From NCBI GenBank assembly GCA_047967505.1, contig CM106539.1: a DNA stretch of 64,000 nt; one strand, given 5' to 3'. The DNA is from Dipteris shenzhenensis. Taxonomy: Eukaryota; Polypodiophyta; Polypodiopsida; Gleicheniales. The translations under genes were made by a program, and so were the position numbers. The notes beneath the pieces were generated by a model. That model had not been told where the DNA came from and did no database searches. It worked only from the letters and a program-made list of their open reading frames with translations. Of the stretch, positions 12,158 through 25,506 are shown piece by piece. The number at the start of each line of letters is the position of its first letter. The stretch's first letter is position 1.

Positions 12158-13023
12158 AAGTTCTCCCAAGCCCTTGCACCATGTCAAGGCACTTAGCCTC
12201 CTTGTGCAAGGCATCCTCGTATCCATCTCAAAGCATTGTGAGATCCTTGTCGAGAGTGCTTTCCATTGAGAGAAAGTATAAGCCCTAGCTATGGTCAAGG
12301 CTTACCCATTTGAGGAATCTTTATTTTGTCTTTAGCTCTTCATGTAGAGCTCATTCTCCTCTCCATTTTGCTTTAAAAGCATATAATACGGTTCCTAGAG
12401 CTTGAGATCTAGTTTGTGATGATTATGGTTCTTGTGAGGTCTTCTTCTTCATGTCCAGAAACATTAAATCTTCATCATCGAAACCACCTCCTGATCCATT
12501 GTAGCATACCTCGCACATAAAAACGAATGAGCTAAAATTCATTTTGCTATATTTTATGCTTCTGCATGTAGTTTAGCTATAGAACATCACAGCCATAGAG
12601 GATATTCAACTCTACCAAGCTAAGTAAGCCATTGCCATATTACTTGATTAGTTCCCTCTGGCGTCAAGCCCTTCGGATCTATCATCGGTATACACACTCA
12701 CACATTTCACACCTGCTCAGTATCTTGGCATTGGTGGTTCAAACTTTAGTGTGACACTTGGTAGTTATTTCTCTCGGATTTAGGATTGTTACACACTTCT
12801 TACGTGCACATATGCCACCCATGTAAAGTCACACATTGTTGACTATTTTCTAGCATTGGTTTCCTATAAATATCCATTAGCCTTGTACAGTCTCTTGGCT
12901 ACTCTCAACACATTGTTGTCATCACTTTACTATAGGCTTGAACTTTGGCACACATGCAGTTCTACATGGGTAAGCCTCTTGCACAGAGCACCAGACCACC
13001 TCCAGCATGGAGATATTCACATC

Positions 13024-14950
13024 ACACTGTCATGTGGTTTGACGCACCTGAGTCATCATACCACACATCATTGTTGTCTTCTGGACTTGTCATAGAATTG
13101 GTCATTGCCTCACCATAAACAAATGCTCCATCACCCTGTCTACTAGAGGATGCATAATTGCCTTACTGCAATTTTCCATTCATGATGTCATTTTGCTTTT
13201 TATGGCAGTCTTTAACCATATGACCCATTTTACCACAGTATTAGCATTCAACATTGCTCTTTGCATTTTGGCCTCTCTGCCATCCACCATGACCTCTTTG
13301 GCTCCCCCTACCTCTAAGGTTACCACGTCCTCGTCCATAGGACTGGTTTTCTTGAATTTGATGCATATTTTGATTTCTACCATGGCCTCCAGATCGGCCT
13401 GCTCTACCTCTGCCTCTACCTCTTCCAGCATTTGAGTAGAAGACAGCTTCTTTTGAAGTTCCTCCTGAAGAAGATGCACCACCATTTCTGTGCTCTTCAG
13501 AAATTAGAAGAGCAATCAGCTCCCCAAAATCAGGAAAATTCTCACGGACGGCAATGGATGTCTAGAATTGTGCATAATCCTTTCCTAGACCATTCAAGGT
13601 CACAGAAACTAAATCATCATCTTCCACTAGCAACCCAATGGAAGCAAGTGCATCTGCAATCTTCGTCACCTTCATGTGGTAGTCATTTATGCTCATATTT
13701 TCTCTCTGCACATTATGCAACTCTTGCTTGAGCTGCATTTTCCTGGCTTGCATGTTTGTGCTATACATTTTTGTCAAAGTATCCCATGCCTCCTTCGATG
13801 TGCTTGCATCTTGAATATGCACAATCATAGAATTTGAAATACTGATAAACAACTGGTACATAACTTTCGTGGCTCTCTCATGCCAGCCTTTAAATTCCTA
13901 CAACTCCTGTTGATTGGGAACATTAGGAATAACTGGTTCTTGTTCAGCTCCAGTAATGAACTCCCAATAGCCTTTTCCTTTAAGGAAATTCATCATTCTA
14001 AACTTCCATGCTGGGAACTTGTTCTTATTAAGCTGCTCAGTGACTATCTATGAAAGAGCATCAGATGCCATTATAGAACACTGCAAAAAACACAACTTCT
14101 GTCTCACAAGGGCAAATTTGTAGAAATGACGAAAGTGGTATTTGACCACACAATCACTTCCTAGTGATGATTTTGCATCAACAGGCAATAAGAATGATTC
14201 TGTCACTCCCAATATCTCTGTGTATAGGCATATGATGCAATTTCTATGGCAACTTTTCACTGACCTGCAAAACAATGGTCACATAGCAAAACTAGGGCAC
14301 CTTTCTGAGTGCCTGCGGAAAACTTTTGCCACCAAAATGGGCTCCAAAATGGACTCGAATCAAAAAATAATGTCACCAAGAGCTATGTCCTCGCCCACAG
14401 CATATACTACCCTCTTGCCACACCGTGAAGGGTGTCCCAATCTGAGTCCACTCTTGCACTTTCCGGCTGTGCGACCTGTAGAGATTTGCTCCCAAACTCG
14501 AAAAAGGAAAGCAACACTGATCCTCTTACCGAGACACCGTGAACTTGGTTTGCTTTCTTGAGCTTCTTACCACAAATTGAGCTCTGATACCATGTGAAGA
14601 GAGTGGGAGAGAAGTAAGGAGTCTCACTTGTAGCTTTCTCACATACACAATGGGGGAATACACACAAAGGTGGAGGCTGAAAACAATTTTTCTCTTCTTA
14701 GTTGTGAAAGCCATAAAAACTCTCTCTAAGTACAAAAGGAATAGATGAACCCTATATGTGGGTCTCAAACCAAACTCAACTAACCTAGGTGGCATACTAA
14801 TTGAGCCACTAACTAGAGTACATAAAGATAGTTGTCATCTAGCTATTATTCATGGATGGTGTACCAACCGCATCTACAGCTAACAAGTCGGTGACATAAA
14901 TGCATAACGGTCACCCTGACATATCATGAGTGGAGCTTGATATCTCAATA
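13024..14950 (-). pseudogene. Truncated copia-2 relative: gag, knuckle, protease start, 5' LTR
   Basis: Minus-strand copy of the family seen at 57155-62878, cut off inside the protease region at about 13024. The 5' LTR is 14593-14950, with the primer-binding site at 14581-14592 (gctctgatacca on plus). Gag starts at about 14072 (MASDALS) but has stops soon after and again near 13560. The conserved segments MIVHIQDAS, KMQLKQELHNVQREN and LVSVTLNGLGKDYAQF remain. The zinc knuckle is damaged (one Cys region lost) and the protease box reads DDSGASNHM. No integrase, RT or 3' LTR is present. Confidence 0.85.
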
Positions 14951-14992
14951 GGTGAAACTAGTGACTCTCCACCATCAACCAATCAATAATGA

Positions 14993-15232
<240 letters not shown>

Positions 15233-16462
15233 TAAGGAATAACGAAAAGCTGGAATGGAAAAACAATCTTCCACCAAAATATGTTATGCTAGAAAAATGT
15301 GACATGAAACCACACCACTCGTGATGGAAGAGGTTGAGGAAAGAGGATGAGTGGGAGCTGAGCCGGATGTGCACAGTTTTTGAGCAAAAACCTAGGAGTA
15401 GAAAAGTCCGAGTGATAACTTTTGACACCAACTATGCTTGTATATTTCTCAAAGGAATATACAAATCTTTCTTAATTTCTCATTTATGGAACCATATACT
15501 TACTTATTTTTCATTATAACCCTCATTTTAGAGAACATCATCTATATATGAACAAATAGTGAACACTTTAGAAACTCCTATAAATACCTCCCTACCATAC
15601 TCTCTTTTGAGGATTTTGGTAATTCAATCAAGTTAAAAGAGTTTCCCTAATCTTTAGCAATCCCATATTTGAAGCTCTCATGTAATAATGTGTACCATAT
15701 TCCTTGGATGAGTAGGAAAAAGATATTGGAAACCTCATACATGAAGCCATTATAATCAATCATAAAGTAATCTCTAATGCATTATCAAATATGGGAAGGC
15801 AAGGTAGGGATCAAAAAAATATTCCCAATTCTCTAAACCTAAGTACTTTTAGGAAATGTGGTCTCTATTGAACTCCTTCCTACCATAATATGAATTAGGG
15901 AGAAGTTGTAACTCTCATATACATCTTGAAATTTTTAATTTTTCTCTTTTATAACTATAAAAAGTATAGTTTCAAGCCTACTATTGCATAGATCACAAAA
16001 TTTTGAACATTTTTCGTTTTTACTGCTCCTCAATCTGAGCTAAGGAGCAAAAGTTATGACCCCTTCTACATAGGCTCTCCAAGGGTATTTCACTAGCGGA
16101 ATAGGGTTGGGACAAGCTCTTCAAACCATATTCCTCTGGCAAAATACACTTAGAGGGTTTATTGAAAAGGTACTATTTATTTTTCCTAGGTCATCCTCAG
16201 GAACTATAAAGAGGATATTTGCTCAAAATTTTAGGATCCAAGCAATGGTGAAAGCAAAAGAAAGGATTTTTGAAAGTCATAAAATAAGTCACCACTTAGA
16301 CATTATATATGTATATTATATAAAGGTATATTTATATCTATATCTATTTATCAATGTTTCATATTTACTTACATATTCCTTGAAATAATTTGGAATTTTT
16401 TGCTCCCCAAAAATGACTTGAGCCTATATATTTTGACCCCTCCCACCTTTTGTCTGCTCGTC

Positions 16463-16501
16463 GCTCGGGGGTTTTTGCTCGGAAAATGAAAACCCCCGAG
16501 C
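16463..16501. other. Perfect 13-bp stem hairpin
   Basis: GCTCGGGGGTTTT at 16463-16475 and its exact complement at 16489-16501 flank a 13-base loop. It lies in otherwise featureless DNA inside the small-LTR element. Confidence 0.8.
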
Positions 16502-17964
16502 CGACTTCATGATTTGAGGCAAACCCGATTGGAGGTTTGATTGCATATGCCGGCTGATAAGGGTTCTCACTTGAGAGCAAAAGCCCGACAAGTGGCTTCA
16601 ATCATTCGACCTCCCCTTGCTCCCTATGTGGAGGTCCCTCCACTAGGCGACTGGGTACAGGACCAAGTGCTTTGGCCTTGTCGTGGTGGTTTCTAGCATT
16701 GGGTGGATTCTCTCGTCCAAAATCTTGCCTGCATGCAGGTTTCTTTATCCCCAACCTCGAAGGTTCTAGCTAATGGACTGGTTTCCGTTTGGTATTTGTA
16801 GAAACCATCGTCCTGTGCGATGAACTTCTCTCTCACAATCTCATCTTAACATTCTAAATTTATGGTGTGATACGTGGGCTCATTTGCGGAGTGAAGAAGA
16901 AAAAACCACAACCTTGAATGATTCTTCACCCAGCAGTATTTAGCCTTGCAAGGTGGTCCTTGCTGATTCACACGAGATTTCACATGCCCCATGCTACTCA
17001 TGTTGGAGCGTAAGCCAGTGGTACTTCTGGCTACTAAACTCTCACCATCTAGGGCACGGTACTCAACTGCTTTGCCTAGCAACACAGGACTTTCATCACT
17101 CTCCCACAACCCTGTTTTCATGGTTTAGGCTACTCCCATTTCATTGAAAATAAAAATAGTATCAAAAAGTTAAAAAACAACTGTACGACAAAATTATCCT
17201 CGTTTCCACAAGAAAGTATCACAATATGATCTAAATCTACATAGAATTTTATAGTATATTGATAAGACTAGAAGGCCCTAAGCAACTTGGTTACACATTC
17301 TACTTCTGCTCATGATAGCTAAGCATATAGGTTTGATAGGTTGTCATACCTTGTTAGTTTTACGGGACTCTTCTTCAATAGAGCAGAGTGTCATACCTAC
17401 ACCTTTGGCCCCATATTTTCAGCCCTTGGATCACTTTGTCCACACACCAACTATGTGGTCTTCTTCAACCCTGCATCATTTGATAGAGATTATAGCTCTA
17501 CTACAACATACCTCACATATTCCCATTAGTCCTTTTGGGTTGGTGGCATTCTTGTATGTCATAACCTTATCAAAATCACATCTTCATGGCTACACCAACT
17601 AGCTTCATATCTAGATGCCTCTTCTTTAGAGTAGTTGCATAGTCCACAATGACTTATGACATCTTCAACACGCATCCATACGCGGCAATCATCTTTCGAT
17701 CGACTAGTCTTTGATCCAGGTGATCCAGGTGGACTTTACTTTCTGCACATTTCCTTCCTTTTTCGCTTTGGCCTATCTTCTAGATTTTATTCCCAAAGGT
17801 GAAGGATGATCACAACTTAAAAGGGGAAAATGCACATTATGTACAAGATCATAAGTACTCTGATTCTTTTCCGTTTTCTTTTTTTAATTTTGGATGCTAT
17901 CATATGCACCAAAGAAAATCCACCAAAACGTATGGTACATGCACCTGTGCAATTTAAGAGGGGG

Positions 17965-18054
17965 TGTTTCAATACAACATAGTGTACATGTATCTATATT
18001 ATGTGCACTCTTCTCTCTCTCTCTCTCTCTCTCTCTGACTCTCCAAATTTATCA
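17965..18054 (+). repeat. Right LTR of small-LTR element
   Basis: Begins TGTTTCAATAC after a purine tract and ends TTATCA. It includes (CT)n at about 18010-18037. Confidence 0.6.
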
Positions 18055-20200
18055 AATTTTTCATAAATGAGATATAGACCATAGGATCCACACACACAAT
18101 CATGCACATGTGGTGGGTAATATTGGCCACTTGATCCACACAAACTCATTTGCATAGGTGGTGCTATATACAATACATTTTATATGGTCATGATAACACT
18201 CTGAAAGAGTGTGAAGATTATGAAAGGTGGCCATATTGTAGCACATGGATATATACATTAGTGGGCTTTGATTTTATGATGAAAAGAGGGATGAAAATCA
18301 GTGTCAGGGTTTTGAAAAGTCGATTGGCAAGAGAAGCGGTCAGTTTAAGCTTTTGTAATGCTATGGGGAGGTCAATGGTGGGCCAATTATCGGGCAAATG
18401 GAGTTTTATAAAGACCAACCAACTTGGGTGCTATATAAGGGTGGCTTGATGAGTGATGTGAAGCATTTTTTAGTGTGGAAAGTGCCCACATGTAGGATTG
18501 CAATTCATTAGTCCTTATACTGCATCCTTTTATCACCTAACACTGGCAAACATTGCCTGCTACTTCAACTATGCATACACTCGAATAAGGGCCACAATGT
18601 AGTTTTCATATCATGTAGAGATGCAGTAGCTAAAGGTATTTGCACACAATAAATACTATGTGTGTCTTTTCTATAACATAGGATGCCTTGTATGCTTGCA
18701 TTTTGAGGGTATTATGTTGATTATGGATCTACCTATTGTTGTATTCATTGATAAAGCAATACATTTGACTATAATTTGTAACAATCATTGGGCTTACGAT
18801 TGGGCTACATCGAGGAGAAAGTTGTTGTATACAAAGATTGTGATGTGGTTACATATCCATGACTTGAAATATAGAGAAAAATGCTAATTAAGAGCATTGG
18901 TTGGTGCCAAAAGTGGCATAATTATGAATCCTGCCTGCAGGGGAGACCTTTAAGTTGGTCCATGAGCATCTTGTTTGAATGGCATATACAATTGTGTGGC
19001 TAGTCTTGAGATATAGCTCTACTTTGCTCAATCCTATGATGTCTCTAATCAACTCAATGGCCTAGTTGAATACATACTACCAAAGTTGATGCTCTTGGCA
19101 TATCGAGATGTTGCCTTTGCCTCTATTTGACATAGTGGGCACTAAGAATGAGATACTTTTTTAATCCCTTTGATTGTTTATATACTCACACATGGGAAAT
19201 TGTGCCTCCTTTTACCACCAACTGTTCTTTTGGTGAAGCACAAAAGTTGATTTATCGATTTCTTCTTGAATAGAATTGCCTCAATGTGGGGTGATATGGA
19301 CCAATTATAAAGGATTTGCATAGATAAGAAGGTTCTTTTCACCTACATGTCCAATCAAGAAAGATCCTTCCAGAATTTCATATCCCCAAACACATGGGAA
19401 ATATATATTTTAATTGGCTACAACCTAATAGTTGACAAATTTGAATTCTCTGCTCATCACACTGACCATAGTGCTTTGCTAAAAATTTGTGACTATAGAC
19501 TGGCCTTGTATGTTTGTGTGTTGGCTATGCTTTGAATCAATGACAACATGATTGATTTATGGAATGGAATAATGTTGGAATATGAGTGGGCTCTTTATAA
19601 ATGACTAATTTTGACACTTGAGGACTATGGAAAAGACTATACATTACCATCCCAAATTCATATAATATGATTTATACTAGGGGTTTAGCAAAATGTCACA
19701 CATTGGCTATTGGTATATTAGTCCCAAAATTGGTAGATACTAGTCCCCAAACCCATGGGGACAAGAATATGTCTAGTCCCAAAATACATGGGGTGTGATG
19801 AATGCATGAATGAATATCTAAATCTTTCCCCTACAAACACACAAAGGATTGTGTAAAGTAAAAATTTTGTGTGCTTGCTACTTTTAGAGTGGTCACACAA
19901 CCACTTGCATATCAATAGCCACAAATGGTTCTTTGAACTATGACTTGTAGATGTGCTAGCTTCTTCTTGGAACATTTGAAGATTGATGACTTATTTGCTT
20001 TAATTGCCTTATGTGTACATCATGCGAAGGATATTTATTTCATTTGATTGGTGGTTGCATTTCATATTGTGATATCAATAACAACTAGAGCTCCACATTC
20101 AAGCTTGCAGTCCCACAATCAAAGGTTCATGTTCTAACATATATTTTTTGTGGATTAATGCAAGTGAGTGGAGATCCTTTGATATCATGTGCATTTTAGC
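18055..20200. repeat. Dispersed repeat, copy B right arm
   Basis: Collinear with 7395-9680 of copy A. It begins tttttcataaatgagat and ends near acatatattttttgtggat. A related end segment recurs at about 22140-22260 (aacaagtggagct, ttgttctaacat, gatgcaggtgag). Confidence 0.75.
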
Positions 20201-20314
20201 CATCCTTGTCAAACGTAATATTCCTTAACTATGCAAAATTGCACCTTCAAATTGTATATGAGCCGTGCCTTGCCTTAACTATTATGTGATGCCTGGAAGT
20301 ATGTCCATAGGCTT

Positions 20315-20316
<2 letters not shown>

Positions 20317-20392
<76 letters not shown>

Positions 20393-20509
20393 CGCGCACA
20401 CACACACACATGTGTGTGCACATGCGCACACACAAACACACCCATGCATGCATGCATGCACACACACACACACACGCATGCATGCACATACACATGCATG
20501 CATGCACAA

Positions 20510-20541
<32 letters not shown>
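20317..20541. repeat. Compound (AC)n / CATG-rich microsatellite
   Basis: Long AC run to about 20390, then acacatgtgtgtgcacatgcgc and catgcatgcatgcatgca segments, then a further AC run. Apparent frames here encode only Cys-Val or Thr-His repeats. Confidence 0.97.
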
Positions 20542-20544
<3 letters not shown>

Positions 20545-22392
20545 ATTGTGATGATGGTTAAAAAGGTAAATGGCATACTGGGATTTCTTTTTGGGACATT
20601 TCTAAAATTTTCGTGTCTTGGGTTTAATCTAGTAAAATGGTTGCTCAAAATAGAGAATTGAGTACTTGTAAAGGGTTGGTGATTTTGTGGACCAATTGTA
20701 GTGAGTTGACTATTGTTAACCATGTTAAATATAGCAAGAAAGAGCTAATGAATGGTGTGGAAGGGTTACTGTCCTTCTCTTAAACCTTGGAAGGTTGGAA
20801 TTAATAAGGACTGGGAGAAAATTGGCTCATGTGGACATGGAAATTTATATAATGCTCTTATAGCATTTGCTTTACCTTCATGGGCTGATGCACCTTTCCT
20901 ACAACTTGCACTTCACTCTACCTCTTGGGCATGACCTAGACTTCTTGGAGATTGCTTAACAGTATACATATGAGATCCTGAAGATCCTCCAAGCATATAT
21001 TGTTTGAAACGTGAGCAGGGTGGCAAGCTTCTATTGTGATGTGGCAAACTTTTCGTCATCTCATGCCGCTAGCAAAGGAAGACTATTTCCAAAGCCAGAG
21101 CCTAATGTACATGAGGCCATCAAAGTTTTCATCACATAGAGTAGTAGGGGTGCCTTTGAATTTCTAGTGAGTCATCTCATGCTAACACTATCAACAGATT
21201 CGGGTGGCTAGTAATGCAACATGGGACAATATAATTGGATGTAAGAGCTTAGACCATAACCAGTGCTATAAAACTAGGATGTGGCACTAGCTTTTGTTGT
21301 CATCATGACATTCTATCATGAGAAGAGGTGAATCACGCCTCTCCATAGAGCCTTTGAAGCCTATTAAAATGACTATGTATGCTCATGCTCCCTTCCTCAT
21401 TTCCATGTGACACCGTATGGAGAACTAATGAAGCTATGAGCAGACATGGACGTTCAAATCCCTCCTTCCAAGTAATTTGTTATCCTCATAGATTTACACA
21501 TATATATAAAGTTTGGGGATATTCCTTTAAGCATGTTCATAAACACAACACTATAGAACATGATTTTATATATAAGGAGCCCTTCTTTACATAGTGCTCA
21601 ACTTTGGAGTGACTCTTGAACATTTTGCTACATTAAAGATGTATTTTGGCAGCCAGACTCACATACCTCTTCTTTTCATCCTCATGGATATAATTCAAAT
21701 ACTATATACAACATATAGTATTAAAATTTGTTGTCTAGTAGCTTAAAACTATATACAATATGTAGTAAATGACCTATGGTAAATAGTGTGGTATATGAAT
21801 AACATAGTGCCTATTACGTGGCATTTATAATTTATTAATTATTTTTTAAGGGGCTTGAAGATTACAAAGTTTATTGGTCAAGTGATTCACCATGATACAA
21901 AGTATAGCATGAATCTCTAGGGCTTGGATCGGGATTTTCTTATTTACCATATCCACAATGATCATCAAACTTGGATTGAACTTTTTCCCCACATATGGGG
22001 GGTTATTTGTAGTTCTTTCCAAAGAGATTTTTCATACGTGCTCTACTTAAATGAAGTGGATACCTATGAGGAAAATATTGAGGTGCAACATGATGCACCA
22101 TTGAATTAGATTAAATTTTGCTATCAATAGCAAGTGATATTGTGACATTGATAACAAGTGGAGCTATGCTACGAAGCCTATAGTCCCAGAATGAAATGTT
22201 CTTGTTCTAACATGCCTTTTCTTATGGATGGATGCAGGTGAGCTCCTTCAATAGCATGTGGTATATTTGTATAGCAAATTGGGTTTTTAATAAAAAGAAC
22301 CTTCTTCTAAAGTTTGTGTTGTGGCTTCTTTTCTTGAAAGGATTGAAATCGATTATGTTTGTCTTGAAATGTCTGCACGCATGTGTGTGCAC
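20542..22392. other. No recognised gene
   Basis: AT-rich DNA with only short frames. The only similarity found is at 22140-22260, which resembles the right end of the dispersed repeat family. Confidence 0.5.
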
Positions 22393-23322
22393 TATTATCT
22401 AGAAAAGAATTCAATGCATGAGACAAGACGCTAGGCATGGCGACGCTCGAGGGCCATGGAGGAAAAGGGAACGTGAGGGAAGAAGCGTTAACATAGGTAG
22501 GGAAAAAAAGATTAAGAGGGGTGGGAATGAAGAGGGGGGCTATGGCACAAGGGGGAGGGAAGAGGGGGAAGAGGAGGATGTACATGATGGGAGGTGGAAT
22601 GTAGAGATGGAGACATCAAGGGAAGAGAGTGATGCTTTATTGGAAAGATGGGGGGGAAATCAAAGTACTAGTTAGGTGGCTTTACAAGAATGAGTGTGTT
22701 CCATCAAGGAATAGCCCCCTCCTTTTATAGCCAAGAGAGGGGGTCTCTCCCAATAAATGCATCCTCCCACACGCATGGTGTGTGTGGAAGAGTGTCCCAT
22801 GTGGGCTACGCGGTTACGCACTCTCAATTGTGTGCGACAACCCTTTGCCTCATTTTTCCACATACATTAACCCCCATATCCCAAGTCTAAGATACTCCCT
22901 TGGTCTCTTCCCAATTTTATAATATGTTCAAACAAGTAGGAGGACAAGTGGAGGGTTGGCATAAGGAATCTTGCCACCTCATCCTACTTTTCCATTATTT
23001 AACTTGCATTCTTGGACTTTCTACACCCCCTCCACATGGGGCTATCCTACATGGAGGGAATAATCCAATATAATATCCATCTCCACCTATTTTATATTAC
23101 TTCTCCCATGGTCCTTGGGCCATATCTCACTAAATGCAGGCGTGGGACTGCCTAGCTGGAGGGGTGGTGCATGGAGGACCCATGCCACTTATAATTTTAT
23201 ATTATTATTACCATGGATTATGTACAACACACCTTATGGGTCCTCTTACGTGGAAGGGTGGCACATGGTCATGCCCTGCCACCTCAACCTTGGGCCTTAT
23301 GCAGACCATATTTTATTATACT
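22393..23322 (-). repeat. 3' LTR of gypsy-1, first part
   Basis: Collinear with 52280-53210 (ctagaaaagaattcaatgca, the aggggggctatggcacaagg block, tccatctccacctattttat). It is interrupted after tattatact at 23322 by the TIR element; the last 66 bp resume at 34980. Small frames inside it, such as 22418-22675, are not genes. Confidence 0.88.
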
Positions 23323-23354
23323 CATTAGGAAAAAAGGGAGCTCATTTTGGGGCC
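23323..23354 (+). repeat. Left terminal inverted repeat
   Basis: Begins CATTAGGAAAAAAGGGAGCT and continues to GGGGCC. It pairs with 34948-34979 with two mismatches, and weaker similarity runs about 5 bp further. Confidence 0.9.
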
Positions 23355-23813
23355 TTTTACGGTTTGGAAAAATAAGCTCTCAACCAATCAATAGAAGGCC
23401 AACGTAACGTTGAAAATTCATGAAAATAAGAGAAAATAGAAAAAAGAAACAATACTTTATGTAAGTACAAGCGTGCTACATTAATGAGGAGATTGGTTTT
23501 TTATTCTCAGAAGATCCTTGGACAAGAAGATAGAATCTAAACTGACATTTTATCTGACAAGATCCTTCCCGCTTCCACCTTCCTTTGAATTTTCAAATGT
23601 TGTGCTGCCTTTCGTGCAAAAGGTCTACCATTCTACACCATTGCCTCATTGTGCAACAGCCTTTCTTTTCCAAAACTGCTCCCTTGATCCTGTTTGGCAT
23701 AGAGTAAGATGTTTCTCGACAACTGTCACTTTGCCCACTTTCTCTTTCCTGAAACTTCAAATTGTTATCTTAGTTACATTACTTTGCTATTGTTACAGAT
23801 TCAGAAAATCTCC

Positions 23814-25153
23814 ATGGTGAACCAAAACCACGGCCGTTCTTGTGGAAGACGCTATGTGGATGATAATGCTACGAAGGCAGAATTATACCAAACATCCTTA
23901 CCCCGTCGACCTGCTTCTTCTATTTCGTCGGTAGAGAATTCAAGTATAGTCAAAACGGAAGGAACTTGGGAAAGGTTTAGTGTTTCGAAAGGAGCATGGG
24001 TGCTCATGCAACCTAGCAAAAGAAAAAGACCCCAGACAAAAAACATTTTCTTGGCATCGTGGAAGGGAAGAGTACGAGATTTTAAAATCACCAAAGGGAA
24101 GATATCCGTGAAAGAAGTTTTGATTCAGCACGTGTACATGCATAAAGAACTTGTCTTGCGAGACTATCCAAAAAATCTTCCGCAACACAGGCCTAATTGT
24201 ATATTTTTCTATTGTGGTTTTTTTCTTCATGAGGTGTATGGATTTTTAAGATGAAGCTTTCTCTCTTAGCTTATTGACATTCTTGTGTTGTTTTATTTCA
24301 GATTTATATCCTTCATCGTATGAGACATGGCAAAACATCGATTGTATTCTGGGATTTATAGATGTTCTGCATGGATCGATAGGAGAACAACAATACGAGG
24401 GTCGATGTGCAACAGAGCTAGCTCAATCGGGTATATTTTTTACTGATCATTTTTATCAGTTGCTGGACAAAGCTAACACACATGGTGTATTAATAAAACA
24501 AGACCTTCCGGCGTGGAATTCGGTGGATTGGCCTCACCCACATTCTAGTGTTACAGAGGCATATAGGGCGAAGCTTTTTACAGAAGTACAGAAAGCTCTG
24601 AGGCCCAATATTGCCACTAGGATAGTAAAAATTTCTTTGTGCATGCCTCTCACAGTTTTTGTAGACTTGTTTAATACCTTTCCAGTGAAGGTTTCAAAAA
24701 CAATGTTCACAGTTAAAGCAACAAATTCGGCATGCATGCCACAATTTTTGGATAAAGGTTGGGATAAGAAGACATGTAGTTCAGTGTTTTGTGAGGTGGT
24801 CCAACCTTCTATGCAACTGAAGTACATGGTTGCATCACAAAATTTTATTCTCTTTTTATTACAAGCGCAGTCGAATGCTAGGCACAAAGCTTGTCCCAAT
24901 GGATCAAGATGAAGAGTCTTTTGGTGCAGAAAATAAACTTATTGATATTGATGTTGTTGAGAATGGTGATGTGCTAGCCAATATCTCATTAAGAGAATGT
25001 TGCTCCCTAGCTCAATTGCGCAGTGACATTCTGTTTGAGACTGAAGGTTCTATCTCAAATGACTTTTTATTTATCTACAACAACAGAAACGTACACCATC
25101 TGATTTATCCTAGTGTCATTAAGCATTGCTATTATTTTAATTTACCACTCTAA
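23814..25153 (+). CDS. Unknown protein A of the TIR element (spliced)
   Basis: Proposed exons are 23814-24198, 24302-24795 and 24866-25153. The ATG at 23814 (MVNQNHGRS) lies just after a splice acceptor at about 23798, so a 5' leader intron is likely. The phases join cleanly: HRPN-Y-LYPSSYETW across the first intron, VFCE-RSRML across the second. The first donor (att|gtatat) is weak. The last exon may instead splice near 25114 and end near 25250. The N-terminal part is basic (QPSKRKRPQTK). The middle is a mixed alpha/beta-looking region (YEGRCATELAQ, WDKKTCSSVF). The C-terminal stretch NISLRECCSLAQLRSDI looks like a small folded domain. I do not recognise the family. It is convergent with the H3-Ulp1 gene. 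Confidence 0.55.
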
Positions 25154-25506
25154 TTCATATTGCTTTTTTGTAGTTACTCAGAAGAAGAGAGAGCTCAGTT
25201 AAATGCAAAGACATAGAAAATTTTAAAATTGAGATAACACAGACTCCATAAAGAAAGGTTTTGTATTCAATCAAGTAAGATTTTGTACAGAACTGTTTAG
25301 CTGAATCTGTAGAACATATTTCTGACATCCATTTTCTATTTATGTACAGTTTCATCCAGAGGCTGCTCTACATTTTCTAGAGGATCTTCTCTCTGCTGCT
25401 CCATCCTATCCGTGCTCCATCCTGTCTCCTCCACTGCCCCAGAAGCCTCTCTTTGCTGCTTCCCCACCTTCTCCTCAACATCAGCAGCAGGTCTTTGCTC
25501 CTGTGT

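Noticed and set aside
17300-17700. Possible gene at 17312-17602
   Set aside because: Short frames without domain similarity, conserved start or splice pattern; left unannotated.
22418-22675. 85-aa Glu/Gly/Arg-rich frame
   Set aside because: Lies within the gypsy-1 LTR. The equivalent sequence at 52300-52560 does not keep the same frame.
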